A stretch of DNA of 64,000 nucleotides from Cylindrodendrum hubeiense (Eukaryota; Ascomycota; Sordariomycetes; Hypocreales; Nectriaceae): positions 1-64,000 of the forward strand of contig JAANBB010000081.1 in assembly GCA_014621425.1 (NCBI GenBank), given 5' to 3'. The translations under genes and the position numbers were made by a program. The notes under the pieces were generated by a model that saw nothing but the letters and a program-made list of their open reading frames with translations, had not been told where the DNA came from and did no database searches. Positions within the stretch are counted from its first letter, which is position 1, and the number at the start of each line of letters is the position of its first letter. Shown in pieces: positions 12,727-23,851 of this stretch.

Positions 12727-13380
12727 TGATGTGTTGGAGCCGAAACGTGGAAAAGTGAAGGCAGGTACTTAGAAATCGTGAGCGTCTGTGAGCGGTAGGG
12801 TGTAAGTCTGGGCTTCGCGGGCTCCTTTCAAGGGCCGCACCGCTATAAGGCACGTGATTGGCCTCTGGAGTTAGCTGTACTGCTTTGGCCTTTGACCTGA
12901 CAGCATGCTACGAGTTGAAGAGGGTGAGGATTCCTGTGGAGTATAAGAATTTGTACATTATCATTCTGTTTGTATGGTTATTATATATTATTCAACTTTT
13001 GTCCTGCCAAAGAAACAACATGGCTTGTGACTGATGGCCCAGCCGAATTGTGTCCCATGGGTCCCGCTCCTTGAGTGAGTGGGCCGCTACCGAGAACCCA
13101 CCAATCTACCTGTTCGGAGCAAGTTGTCCCCTATCAGGTTATCAGGACTGGCTGGGGAGACTGTTATTCCGGCCGCTAGCATGGCTCCCCTAGGGAACCG
13201 CCGCAGCAGTCATGCGTAGCATGCTCCGCCGCTCAGCCCGGCGCCTGACTGTAAACTTCATCCGTAACAAAATTTTCCACGCGACTTCAGCGCATCACCT
13301 CACACCAGGATCCCGCCCATTTGAAAAGCACGCAACAACAACTACCTTGAACATATTCCATTCAAATCTTGTTATTCACG

Positions 13381-13747
13381 ATGCCCATCTCCAAGAAAGA
13401 CAGAGTAGGTCCCTTCGGCCTATCTGGTCCCCAACGTCGCTCCCTGCGATAGGTTTCCCTCCCTGCTTATCTTATGTCCCTCAGCGCAACAAGGAGCAGA
13501 AGAAGGGCGATGCTGCCGGTACCCGTACCCCCGTGAAGGCAAACGGTCTGCCTGTCAAGGCCCCCAAGCCTACTTCGATCGTGAGTATTGGGCACTGTGC
13601 TCATCGATGTAAGTGACTGACAAAATCCAGTGCCAAAACTGTCGCAAGGAGATTGTCAACACAAACAAGATCCAACTAGAGGTCCATGCGAGCACTCACA
13701 ACGAGAAGCTCTGGCCCAAGGAGAAGTGCTGGCCCAACGATTTCTAA
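13381..13747 (+). CDS. small At2g23090-like zinc-binding protein (78 aa)
   Basis: Three short exons, 13381-13404, 13485-13580 and 13631-13747, join in frame to 78 codons. The first exon encodes only eight residues (MPISKKDR). The middle exon is a lysine/proline-rich basic segment. The last exon carries a CxxC...H...H-type zinc site: CQNC, then H and H about 20 and 24 residues later in VHASTHNEK, ending WPKEKCWPNDF. This is the pattern of the small At2g23090-like zinc-binding family conserved in plants and fungi, whose function is unknown. Both donors (GTAGGT, GTGAGT) and acceptors are canonical. It is easily missed because no single frame is long. Confidence 0.8.
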
Positions 13748-13867
13748 AATGTCACAAGGAATGATCGGGACGAGGTGAAATTTGGCGGCATGAAGAGTGG
13801 AGTGAGCGGTTAAGGCGGTTAAGTTGAAGTTCAGGCAGGATATAGGAATACACTGTCATTAGCGTCT

Positions 13868-15450
13868 CTAATCTGATAACTTAGAGCCAAAATATCTCAA
13901 CCAGGTCTCTAAATCAGTAACCAGTCTATCGCCAATGCTCGTATCAACGACAAGATCCTGCCAGGTGATATCGATACACAAATCGCCGCCTTTTACAGCA
14001 ATAGGACAGAGTGTAAAGAGCCCCCCGGTAACACTAGCACTGAGAGAGAATTCTCCTCGTTGAATCGACCAACTTGTCTCAATCTCATCTGTGCCCGTTG
14101 CATATTCCCCGTCGATAACACCCAAGTTCGTCACAGTCCAGGAAGCAGTCCTTGGCTTCCCCACTTGGTCCTTCGTGATATAAGCCCGCCAGTCACCCAC
14201 TCTATCCATCAGGCCAATGATGTCATTCTTCAACCCCAAGTCCAGCTTATCCTCAATTTCCCCTCGTGCAACAGTGGAAACTCGCCAAATCTCGCGACCG
14301 AGAGCCGCACGCAGCTCTGATTCAGAAGTGAGGGAACCCTCGCGATCCAAGTCTCTGATCTTCGATACTTGGGCCTTGTCAAACTTGTGCTCTATTAACC
14401 CCACATAATTTGCTATTGACTTGGTAGGGTCCGGCATAGGATAGTCCGGTGGGTTTGGTACCATGAACCGCCGCAAGTTGAGAGCCGTCTCACTTACCAT
14501 AGCAGCGAGTTGCTTCTCGGGCAGTTGTGGAGCCAGAGATATGAAAGCGATTCCGTGCAAGAGTCCTGTCAAGGTAGTCTTATGCATCCGGCAATTAGAT
14601 ATAATATTTTGGAGAGTGATATTGTCGATGCTCAATCTCCTTAGCTGTGTCTTGCGTGATGCTGTTTGAATTGGTCCCCAATTTGTGCGTGAGGATAGTC
14701 GTGAACTCAATTTCAATGGAATCAACTCTTTCCAGGCTACTGAGAGAGCAAATTTCGCCGTGATATCATACCGCGCTGCAATCTCTTGAGAAGGAGGGAG
14801 ACTCTGAGCTGTTGCATTTGTCTTGAGAAAGTGATTCTCCAAAGACTGATTCCCGGCTTTCAAGCTGTTGAGAGATTGGAGAAGAGTTGTGTGGAAGATC
14901 TTGCCACCAGTTCCGTCGGTATGAGAATGATGCCAAACAAACATCACATCCATTGCATCCTGGTTCTCATGCTTCAAGACTACCACTCGCCAGCTGGGGC
15001 GACTCTCAGGGCTAGAGAATTTGGTGTCCAGCTGTTCTTCAAGAGTAGTTTGAAAGATGTCATCGTACCCCTGCGAACTTTCAATAACATTCCATTCGAT
15101 ATGTTGAGAAAGGTCGACTTGTTCAAGTTGGACCCAGGCGGGCTTTTTTGTATCCACTTGAATCAGTCCGACTTGAAGAAGTGGATGGAGAAGGACAGTC
15201 TCTGCAACTGCGAGTTCAAAAACCTCCATGAGCTTGTTGTGGGATGCGTCCCTAAGGATTCTAGGAATTCCATAGCGACATGTAATGATTGTGCTGCAAT
15301 AAAAGTCCAATGTGTACAACGCACTTTGAAAAGACTCGCTGGAAACATTGTCAGTGTGTCTTTTTATTTCGATTAAGATAGGAACATTTACAGTGAGCCT
15401 AAATTCCGAATAATGCGCGGGTTCAAGCTGGTGCTTGGTACTGTAGACAT
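13868..15450 (-). CDS. alcohol acetyltransferase-like protein (AATase family)
   Basis: This is a predicted CoA-dependent acyltransferase of the alcohol acetyltransferase/condensation-domain fold, 509 aa. The model uses ATG at 15450, exon 15450-15392, a 53-nt intron, and exon 15338-13868. Splicing turns the N-terminus into a family-like start (IIRNLGSLESFQSALYTLDF). A longer unspliced frame to 15463 begins with TTG and is not used. The catalytic motif HxxxDG is seen as HSHTDG, about 175 residues in, and the C-terminal region has the expected alternating strands. Such enzymes make acetate esters or acetylate sterols and small alcohols; the substrate is unknown here. It converges on the small zinc-binding gene, about 120 bp away. 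Confidence 0.8.
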
Positions 15451-15463
15451 AGCGAGGGATCAA

Positions 15464-17749
15464 CCTTGATGTGGACTGCTTCGGAGGAAAATTCTTCGAC
15501 TGTTATATAGTAAAAACTTGTGTGTATAAACCCCATGTGATCTGAGGGTTTCTCTGGAGTATCGTCATCTAAGACATTCGGAGCCTGAAGGATTTATACA
15601 ATTTATTGGGTATCCCTGAGTGTTGTCTGCGGATCCGAATATACTCGTACGTGTAAACACGTCACCAAGAGCGCCACAAGGGCACAGCCTCAATCTTACC
15701 CATCCCGAGCAAGATTCAGGCAAGTAATGAAGAGATCGGTTGTTCGGCACTTAGAGACCAGGGTAGGTGTGGGACGGGACGGAGCCTAAGCGCAGCCGGG
15801 CGGGAGATGTTCGTCCACAAGCCATGCAACAGCGGACGTTATGTTGGCTCATGACGTATCAAATCTTGAAATAATTACGATTTACTAACGCAGGGAACGA
15901 GAACGAGAACGAGTGAATGACAGGAGGCGGAATTATCGCGAGGCTGATGGACCCTTGGAAACCGGCGGGCGCTAATTCCCTGCCGGTTCTGCATAGGGCA
16001 ATCCACTCGAGCGCGCCAAGCCTGATTTAGAATGCCATTCGAGGCTGCGCCAGGACGCTTATCCCCGTTTAGAGATGCTCGGGCCGAGCAGGCCTCCATC
16101 TTCTTCATGCCTGCGCCATCACTGGAGACCAAAACCAACTGCAGATATACATATTTTAGCGGATTTTGATGACGCAATGCAGTAGCGAGCGGAAGGCACC
16201 CACATTGAACGATCTTGCATTTGAGGCGAAAGCTACCAGGCGAGGAGAGACACGGCGCCATAGGAATGTAAGATTATTACGGTAACCTCGGAAGAATTTT
16301 GAAATCCAACTTCGGAGTTGGGGGAATATCGGGAACGTACATTAAGAGAGACCATTGAAAGCATCGTTGCAAGAAACTCATTATTCTTAGGCCGAGTGTT
16401 GGGAGAAAGATTCTAGTTCGACTGGTTCCTCAAAAGTTTGATTGTTTTGCCGTGGAAACAAATAGCCACTCTTGCCCATTTTCGAGCGTCTTCCTGTTGT
16501 AAGTGAACCATGCTATAGTTTGAGAGACAGAATGCGTCAATAGATAAAATACATCCTTCAAGTAATTACACTAAGGGTCAGGAGGGTAATGACACAGTAT
16601 TTCTCCAGTTGATGGTACTTGCCAGTCATCAGCCCGCTCTCGTTGTAGCTTCAAGTCGGCATAAAGAGAGTTTTCTGAGTCTTCGAAATCAATGAGTCCG
16701 TCACTCGTATTATTTGCAAGGGAATTATCAACAAAAATATCATCTATTTCGCCGAGATCTTGAGTTGGAATTGAGGAAATGGAATAAGTCGAAAGTATAT
16801 TCGTTGTGTATTCTTGGGTAAATTTAGGACGTCCGCTAACCTGTGGAGTGCTCGTCTCGAACATGTGAACTAGTGCACTAAATCGATGAAATAAACGTTC
16901 TCTTGAACAAGTTAGGCTGGCTTAGAGGCGGTTTCGACTTCGGCCAAGGGTCCACGGGTCGGATCAAGGACACCAAAACTTTGGATGAATTGAGGTGATA
17001 CAAGCCCATTATCGAATTCTCATATTTGTGCTGATTTCACCCTGTCGATGCCTAACAGGATCTGGTCAGCTTGGTACGGCAGCAAAGGTTTCTTTTGGCA
17101 ATCCTAGACAAAACAGTCGAGGATGCATATCTCTGTAACATTTCTATTGGGGAATTCCAATATTAAAATGCATACCAAATCAATTTTGCAAGACAAAAGG
17201 ATCCGATTAAGCGGGCAATCGCTTGGGAGAGCCACCCCCGGGTCAGTTCCTGGGGGCACCAATTAATGTTAAGGTCGACATGATGCCTGTGGATCAAACA
17301 ATAACTAGGGCAAGTCGTTGAATGCCGCAAAAAGCTCAAGTGTGTGCTTTCTTACCGTAATGTATTGCTTCGAAACGTGGGAGGAAATTGTTAACAAGAA
17401 GTTGAAGGACAAGCAGAATTCCCTGAATATAAGTTCAGCGACCTCCGGATACGCCTCCGGGTACGGTTTGTGGGGCAGTCAAAAGAACGAATGACCTTGT
17501 TGCTGATTGGTTATAAGCTTATTTCCGGCTCAAACGTCCAAATATTATCAGATTTACATGGGGTTATTCGGGTGTTCGAGAACAATGGTACCAAGTGATT
17601 CACAACTACCAGGTGGCTGACAGGTGCCAGAACACCTCTAGCGCAGACTCACTTCCCTTTCTCTCAGTCACCTCACACCAACACTCTCGCACACACAAAG
17701 CACTCTCATTTCTCACTCTTCGACTGCTTACTGCTTCTCGTTTGTCAAG
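15464..17749. other. intergenic region, no confident gene
   Basis: Short minus-strand frames at 15875-16261 and 16571-16864 start with ATG but resemble no family I know. The second (97 aa) is acidic and could be a short exon. Around 16700-17570 the DNA is relatively AT-rich and stop-dense on both strands. Confidence 0.5.
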
Positions 17750-18234
17750 ATGGCCTCTGAGTATATCATACTATCCTCTACACAGACCCTCTGCTAACAT
17801 CAGGCAGACAGACCATGTCCGACACCGATCCCCGAGTTCTCCTGGCCGGGGTTTTTGAGCAGATGGAGGCCCGCATCGAGGCTCAAATGATAGCCCGAAT
17901 AGAGGCCCGGGCAAAGCAGCAAGACGCGCTATTTGCACAAGCAGAGGAAAGCCAACGCCAAATAGAGGCCCGACTCACCGAGTTGACCAAGGAGGTCGCA
18001 AAGCTGAAGGAGCTCCTGCCACACGCCGATCCAGTCGTCCCGACTACTGAGCAAACTCCTAGTGTTGATCGACGTCCTATTTTGACACCCAAGCCGGCCA
18101 TTGGCAAGATCCAGAAACGAACCTTTCAGAGCAGTCAGGGAGAACTCGACATGGCTGCCCAGAGACCCAAAAAGCACGATATGTATTCGCCAATCAAATG
18201 GTGGAGGGTTGATCCTACGGAAAAAAAGTTGTAA
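17750..18234 (+). CDS. hypothetical coiled-coil protein (145 aa)
   Basis: The gene has an 11-nt first exon (17750-17760, encoding MAS plus two bases), a 47-nt intron with branch site CTAAC and acceptor GCAG, and a second exon 17808-18234. The spliced protein begins MASEQTMSDTDPRVLL. An unspliced start at 17815 would also work. Residues about 25-75 are a strongly charged heptad-like helix rich in A, E, Q, R (repeated IEARL-type units), so a coiled coil is likely. The tail is basic and proline-containing and ends IKWWRVDPTEKKL. I do not recognise an orthologue of known function. Splice sites and codon structure suggest a real gene. Confidence 0.6.
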
Positions 18235-18681
18235 AACTCGCGACTACCAGACGCGGTAAGAGGAACAACGGATTCCTGTGCCTGTTCCGCAGAACACGTT
18301 AAACATGAAGGGAACAATCCCTAGGCCGGGATTGCGGGATGGGGCTTTGATACAAATGTCGGCATTGAGTGGTAGATAAAGTTACCAATCACAACAACTC
18401 GATACTGGGCTTTGATCTTGCCCCATAAACAGCTCGTCTGGATGCGCACCAATTGTGTATGTTATCCATTTGTCCTAATTATAACCACGATGATCCGACG
18501 TAAACGGCGTGGTCCCAACTATCTGTCCCAAGATATATCTCGTCAACTGCGTTTGCGCTCTCAGGTCTTCGTCCTTCTTTTAGCTGTTTATCATCTAAAG
18601 ATACATTACATCTCGGATCCGGTCCAGATTCAAACAAAAACAACTGATCATTAAAAGTAGCGTAAGCTCTATGCTCTATAT
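18235..18681. other. 3' intergenic between convergent genes
   Basis: This stretch separates the convergent coiled-coil and desaturase genes. I see no gene and no clear repeat. Confidence 0.5.
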
Positions 18682-20578
18682 CTATGCCAATCCACTCTCT
18701 CCAGTCTCCGCCATGTGCTTCTGGCAGTCGAGCAAAACTCGGACCTGATCACCAATGTCGCCGAGTCGGCCCAGAACCTTCTGGTTGCCGTCGACGAAGC
18801 TAAGAATGGAATAGGGAACGCCGGTATCGCGGCAAAACTCCTTGACAAAGACCTGGGCCTTGCGAAGGTTGTGGCGGGGAAGTCGGGGGAACAGGTGGTG
18901 GACAGCCTGGAACTGGAGACCTCCGTGGATGAAATCGAGCCAGGCAGGGCAGTCGACGTCCATGGTGGTGCGGAGCTGGCGCTGGGGGAAGGATTCGGAC
19001 TCGCCCAGGTCGACATGGGACATTCCCCAGTGGGAGAGGGTGATCTGAATGTGGAGAGGCATGGTGACGACGTGCGAGACCAGGACGAAGGCGATACGGG
19101 TGTACCAGTCGGGGAGGGTCTTCCAGACAAGGCAGTAGCCGAAGAGGAACCAGTAGCACACCATGAAGGAAATCTCAGTGGGACGAATCCACCAAGCCTT
19201 GGAGAAGCTGAGACCGGATGACCTGTTGGAGATGACGTGCAACCAAGAGAGGAGGTAAAGGTTGAAGCGGGCGACTCCCATGACGGGGTAGTAGGTGTAC
19301 TTTTGGTAGGGGACCAGGAAGTCGGCGGCGGCGTCCCAGACAAAGGTGAAGTCGTAGTAGGAGGAGTGAAGCGACTTGAAGAAGGAGGGGCAAGTGGCGA
19401 AGATGGGGACGTTTTGGATATCGGGATCGTGTTCCTGGGCATGTTAGAGAAGGATTAGACAAAGGCGAAGATGGACTTACGGGATAGTTGGTAACGAGGT
19501 GATGAACGTTGTGGCTGCTCTTCCACCATCCAATGGAGAGACCGCAGCAGAAATCGGCAACGAACATGGCGAGGAGGGTATCGACAACAAAGTTGGAGGT
19601 GATGGCGAGATGTCCACCGTCGTGGGCGGTAAACATGATTTGATGCTGATGGTGTTAGTAACGCGGAAGCCAATGTGGGGATGAGAACATACCCAAAACA
19701 GTCCCAGGAAGATGGCAGAAGTCAGATACCAGCCGTAGTGGCACAGGACCGCGAACCCGGTAAAGAGTAGAGTGTATCGGGCCATCTCCTTGCCGTAGTC
19801 GATGTAGGGGCACTTGTACAGTCCGGCATCGGTAATCTGCTGATGCAGGATCTGGTACTTGCGGGCGATATCCTTCTGGACCAGGGGATCCAACGAGGGG
19901 TAGATGTTCAGATCATTCTGAACCTCCCGCTCACAGGCAGCGTTGGCAACCAGGGTATGGGCGGAAGGCTTCTGGTTGGGGCCCTGGGTTTGGACGGGAC
20001 AGGGACCGCGGAAACGAACACCATCCTTGCCCTCCTTTTCCTTGTGTGTCAGGCCACAGCTGCACACGGACGAGTTCTGGGAGATGACATCGTCGGCACT
20101 GTCTTCGGCTTCGGAGCTAGATGATAGGTTGTCGACAATGGGAGTCTGCTTGGTAAAGATGCCTCCTCTAATTGGTGGTGTGCGGTTGACCCAAGTCCCT
20201 TGCTTCCGGCCGATCCGATAGGCCTTCATCGTTTTCAACGTCTCTTTGGAGTGGTACCTATTCCGAAAAACGTTAGGAATCTGCAATGGAACTCCCCACA
20301 AGGCAATCCAGATCCTTGGGAGGCATTGACCAATTGATGTGGTGGTTGCTCGATCCCGGCTCTTGGATAGCATAAATGGACGTCATGTTGGGTACGTACG
20401 ATTTCATCTCGTCTGTCGCGTCGCGGCCCACCATGTGGAGGACTGCGAGACGGCCTCCGGGGTGTCTGTCCATCCATCCATCGAGTCGGAGGACGGCATC
20501 TTCGTAGATGACAATGATCTTGCCTTCGGCGATGAGATTGTCGACGTCGCAAGGGTTGATGATCTGATCGCGATCCAT
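18682..20578 (-). CDS. sphingolipid (glucosylceramide) delta-8 desaturase with N-terminal cytochrome b5
   Basis: This endoplasmic-reticulum enzyme introduces the delta-8 double bond into the long-chain base of fungal glucosylceramides. Four exons, 20578-20331, 20257-19693, 19645-19481 and 19434-18682, give 576 aa, the family's usual length. The cytochrome b5 heme motif HPGG is at residues 39-42. The three desaturase histidine boxes are HDGGH (279-283), HNVHH (316-320) and QAVHH (502-506); the first His of the third box is replaced by Gln, as is normal for front-end desaturases with fused b5. A serine/acid-rich linker separates b5 from the membrane part. The first intron uses a GTCAAT donor, less common than the others, but it is the only one that restores the frame (W83). 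Confidence 0.92.
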
Positions 20579-21794
20579 GTTGGGTCGCTGAGCGCAGAGG
20601 CTGGATCGCGTGTATGTGTCGTTCGAGTTGCGCCGGTGTGGGATGTGGAAGCGAGGTGGTCAGGTTGTCCAATCGACAGTTGAGACGGCGTCGGGTCCCG
20701 ATGTAGGCAGGTAGGCGGTAGGTATGTAGCAGGCAGGCGCAATCGGTTCGATCGTGGTTCGGGAGCCTGTTGTGGACAAGTGTCGAGAGGAAGTCGGCGT
20801 CAACAATGTGGATGATGGCCAAGACAAGCAGAACCAGAACAACGAGCGTCAAACAGTAGCACCAAACACATGCACTGCAGAATGAAGAATAGAGAACGGA
20901 GACCAAATCGCAACTCCGCACGGCAGGCTGGCAGCTAATATTGTTTCCTGAGCCATTATCGGCTCAGGGGCTGGGCCTTGGTGACAGACAAGCGACACAA
21001 CCTGGACTCTGGACAGCGCGCTGGACACACGCCCACGCCCCGCGAGAGGCGAGAGACGAGAGACGTGGACCTGGGGGTGGGTGCGCACCGCAGGGACCAG
21101 GAGGCCAATGGGCATGGGGCGAGCGTGTTGCGCCGCCTGGACGACGCAGGCCGACGCAGACAGGTCACAGGCTGGGGACTGAGCCAGCGGAGCGGCGGAG
21201 CGGCATGTTGGCTGCCGGCCGCGAAATCTCTTCAAAGGGATGAGCATCGTCCGGTCCATCAAATCTCCCCCTTCCCCAATGGAGCAGGAGGAGCTTGTGA
21301 GATCCCTGAGAGGCGTCCAGCTAGCGTTGTGGCGAAGCCCACCCCCCGCTCCCCAGAGGGTTTGTAGGCGTTGTAGAGGGTCCCCGACGGATGTAGAGGG
21401 GCCTACAGCTCCCCCCAAGGGTCTCGTAGGGCACCGGGCCACGCCCCCGCGGACAGGGTCCAGAGAGGCCCCAGAGAGGCCACCCCCGGAAGAGCCAAGT
21501 CTGCTTTGACCGCCGTCAAATGGCAGCCACCATTCGACTCCGCGGTGGGTTCAGTGTGCTGTGCTGGGTCGGTGGGCTGCACTGGTCTGCACGACGAGGA
21601 GGGTTCGCGGTTGACAGGACCCTGAAACAGGGTGCAGACGCGTCTCCATGTCCCGGTTCTAGACCGCGCTCACTGCGGCACAGCTGACTCGGGCGTGTGG
21701 CCGCTGGAGTGTGCCCCGTAGCTCACTCGCCCAGGCTGGTGCTGGTGGTGCTGCTGGTGTTTCTTCTGCTGCTGGTGTCGGCCAACTTGCTCTC

Positions 21795-21841
21795 CAGTAT
21801 CCGTACTCCGTACAGATTAGTTACTCCGTACTCCGTACCTA
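21795..21841. repeat. direct repeats of a CTCCGTAC motif
   Basis: The short motif CTCCGTAC occurs three times within about 45 bp (ACTCCGTACAG, then ACTCCGTACTCCGTACC). It is a minor local repeat of no assigned function. Confidence 0.5.
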
Positions 21842-22116
21842 CCCAGGCCCGGCTCGCCCAATTAGCCTCGCGCTATGGGGAGCTGTTTGATTGTTGAGCT
21901 TGTGAGAGGCGCCTGCACGCCTGCGACAGGCCCGCAAGCCAGCGAAGCTTTCCACTGTTCCAGGGACGGGGGCATTCCCGCCAGATGCTGGGTTAACCTT
22001 AATTGCCGTCGCCGACGGGCTCGTACGTTCTGTTTTGTCGCCGATACGCCCTGTCGCCGGTACCTGTCCAAGTCCGCCCTCCGTATCGTATCGCGGCGTC
22101 CGCTCCCCGTCTTCCG

Positions 22117-22157
22117 TCTCCCAGCTCCCAGCTCCCAGCTCCCAGCTCCCAGCTCCC
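22117..22157. repeat. heptamer minisatellite (CCCAGCT)n
   Basis: Five to six consecutive copies of the 7-bp unit CCCAGCT are present. A length that is not a multiple of three and the lack of a gene argue against coding. Confidence 0.8.
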
Positions 22158-23851
22158 ATCTCCGCTTCGTAACGCGCTCTGCATTGAGCAAAAACTACCT
22201 CACGTAAGATGAGCGCGACGGTGGAGTAGCCTATACGCGGATTCCACACGCACACAACCGTATTGCAACCCGCGGGTTGCAGGTACAGAGTACAGAATCA
22301 GGTTTCGTGGCCCGTGAGCTGCGCCTCAATTTGGTGTAGCGTCGCAATATCCTGACCCTGGGCTTTGGCCTCCATCTCGCACATCTCGCACTTCTCGCCT
22401 GCTTCCATCCTGTGGGGTCCCGAAAGCGAGGCATCGCATCGCATCACAAGCGCCCGCCTGGATGCTCAATTGCTGCGCTGTCAAGGCCATACGGCCTACA
22501 ATGCCACTTTAGGATTTCCTTTCAACCTGATCCTCGTATGACCCAGCCAATGCGCGCCGTCAATGGCCGATAAATCGCCCGTTCTCGGGTCGAACCGTGT
22601 CTCCCGCTCCGAACAGTCGAACAGTCGGACAGTCGGTGACGAGTCCAGCGGCGCGTATCCCCGTAATTGTAATTGGACCAAGCATCTGAGGGTAAGCGGG
22701 CATGTGAGTGGGCCAGTCGCAATCGCAATCGCTCTTGATGACGCTCGATGATGGACGATTCGCGACTGGTTCCTGGAGTCCCTGGTAGCTACGGAGTGCC
22801 GAGCACAGATTAGCTGAGTCTGGGATCTAAGATTTCCTGGGACCATTATTTGCAATCATCACATGTCCATGATTTCATTGTGTTTTAGTGAGCTCATCTC
22901 ATCGTATTCGCCCTCCATCTATTTGCCCTAGACCGACGAGTACCGGTATCGTACGCTGTATTGAACCGCGTATTTTGCCAGCTCCCATTCGCCCTCATTT
23001 GCCATCCTGCGTCATCTTAATGTCCCAGCCGCGATGTCACTAATCCACTGTACCGTCGCATTGCTCCCTTTGTTGGGACACGTGCCATTCCATCCAATTG
23101 CCAACTACGTAAGTTAGCACAGTCGGTGAAGCTCTAGGCTGCCACGTTGATCTCCTACGGGCATGATTTTCTCCCGCATGCGCAGGCCGTCCCTGTAACC
23201 AAACGTTTGACTCTGCTGTCTCTACCGAGTCCTTAAGTACTGTCTATCTCAAACAAGCCAGGATCGCGGCGGGGTTCCAAGTCCCTTACAAATTCCCCGA
23301 TTAACTTTAAACGCGAGGGGCTCATTTGTTGCTTTTTTGACCTACCCCAGGCTCAAATGAAGCCTTCCATCAAATACCGTCCAGAGACAATCGCCCCTTT
23401 CTGCCCCTTTCAATGCTTCAATGCGATCCCAAACCCAGGGCGCAGCAGTCCCGTACAGTCCCAAGTAATAGTTGCTGAGTCTATGCCAATCAAGCTGACG
23501 CAGAATTGGCTTTATTTAGTTGTGTCTGCTCTGCGAATCGTTCTGTGGGCCAACCGCACGTTGACAGCAATGCGGGTCAGCGCTAGCAACCCCTATGTTT
23601 GGAAATAAACGATTTGTCGATTGAAGCGACGCGCGTTGTTTGCCGTCAGGTGGCTATGCCCCGTGGGTTTTCTCTCTTCATGACTGCGCATAGGCTGTGC
23701 GGATGACTGTGAGGGTGAATGGCTGTAAACTTGAATGACTGTGTGCTGGGGTTGCACTGGATAAGACGTCATAGCAAATGACCGTCGGAGTTCGGCTAGA
23801 CTCCGTGGTCCGCTGATCGATTGTGCAACCCCGCGATTTGGCCTCAACAAC

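Larger units (their letters stand above)
20579..23851. other. long GC-rich intergenic region
   Basis: About 3.3 kb without a convincing gene between the divergent desaturase and dioxygenase genes. The overlapping GC-rich frames (for example 20849-21442 minus) have arginine/proline/alanine-rich translations and no domain. The region includes short tandem repeats near 21795-21841, 22117-22157 and 22606-22640, and it presumably holds both promoters and long leaders. Confidence 0.6.

Noticed and set aside
13868..15463. Unspliced 531-aa version of the acetyltransferase
   Set aside because: It begins with TTG and includes intron sequence near the N-terminus. The spliced form from ATG 15450 fits the family better.
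18669..19442. 257-aa serine/proline-rich frame opposite or beside the desaturase exon
   Set aside because: It is an alternative frame of the desaturase exon 4. The histidine boxes prove the other frame is real.
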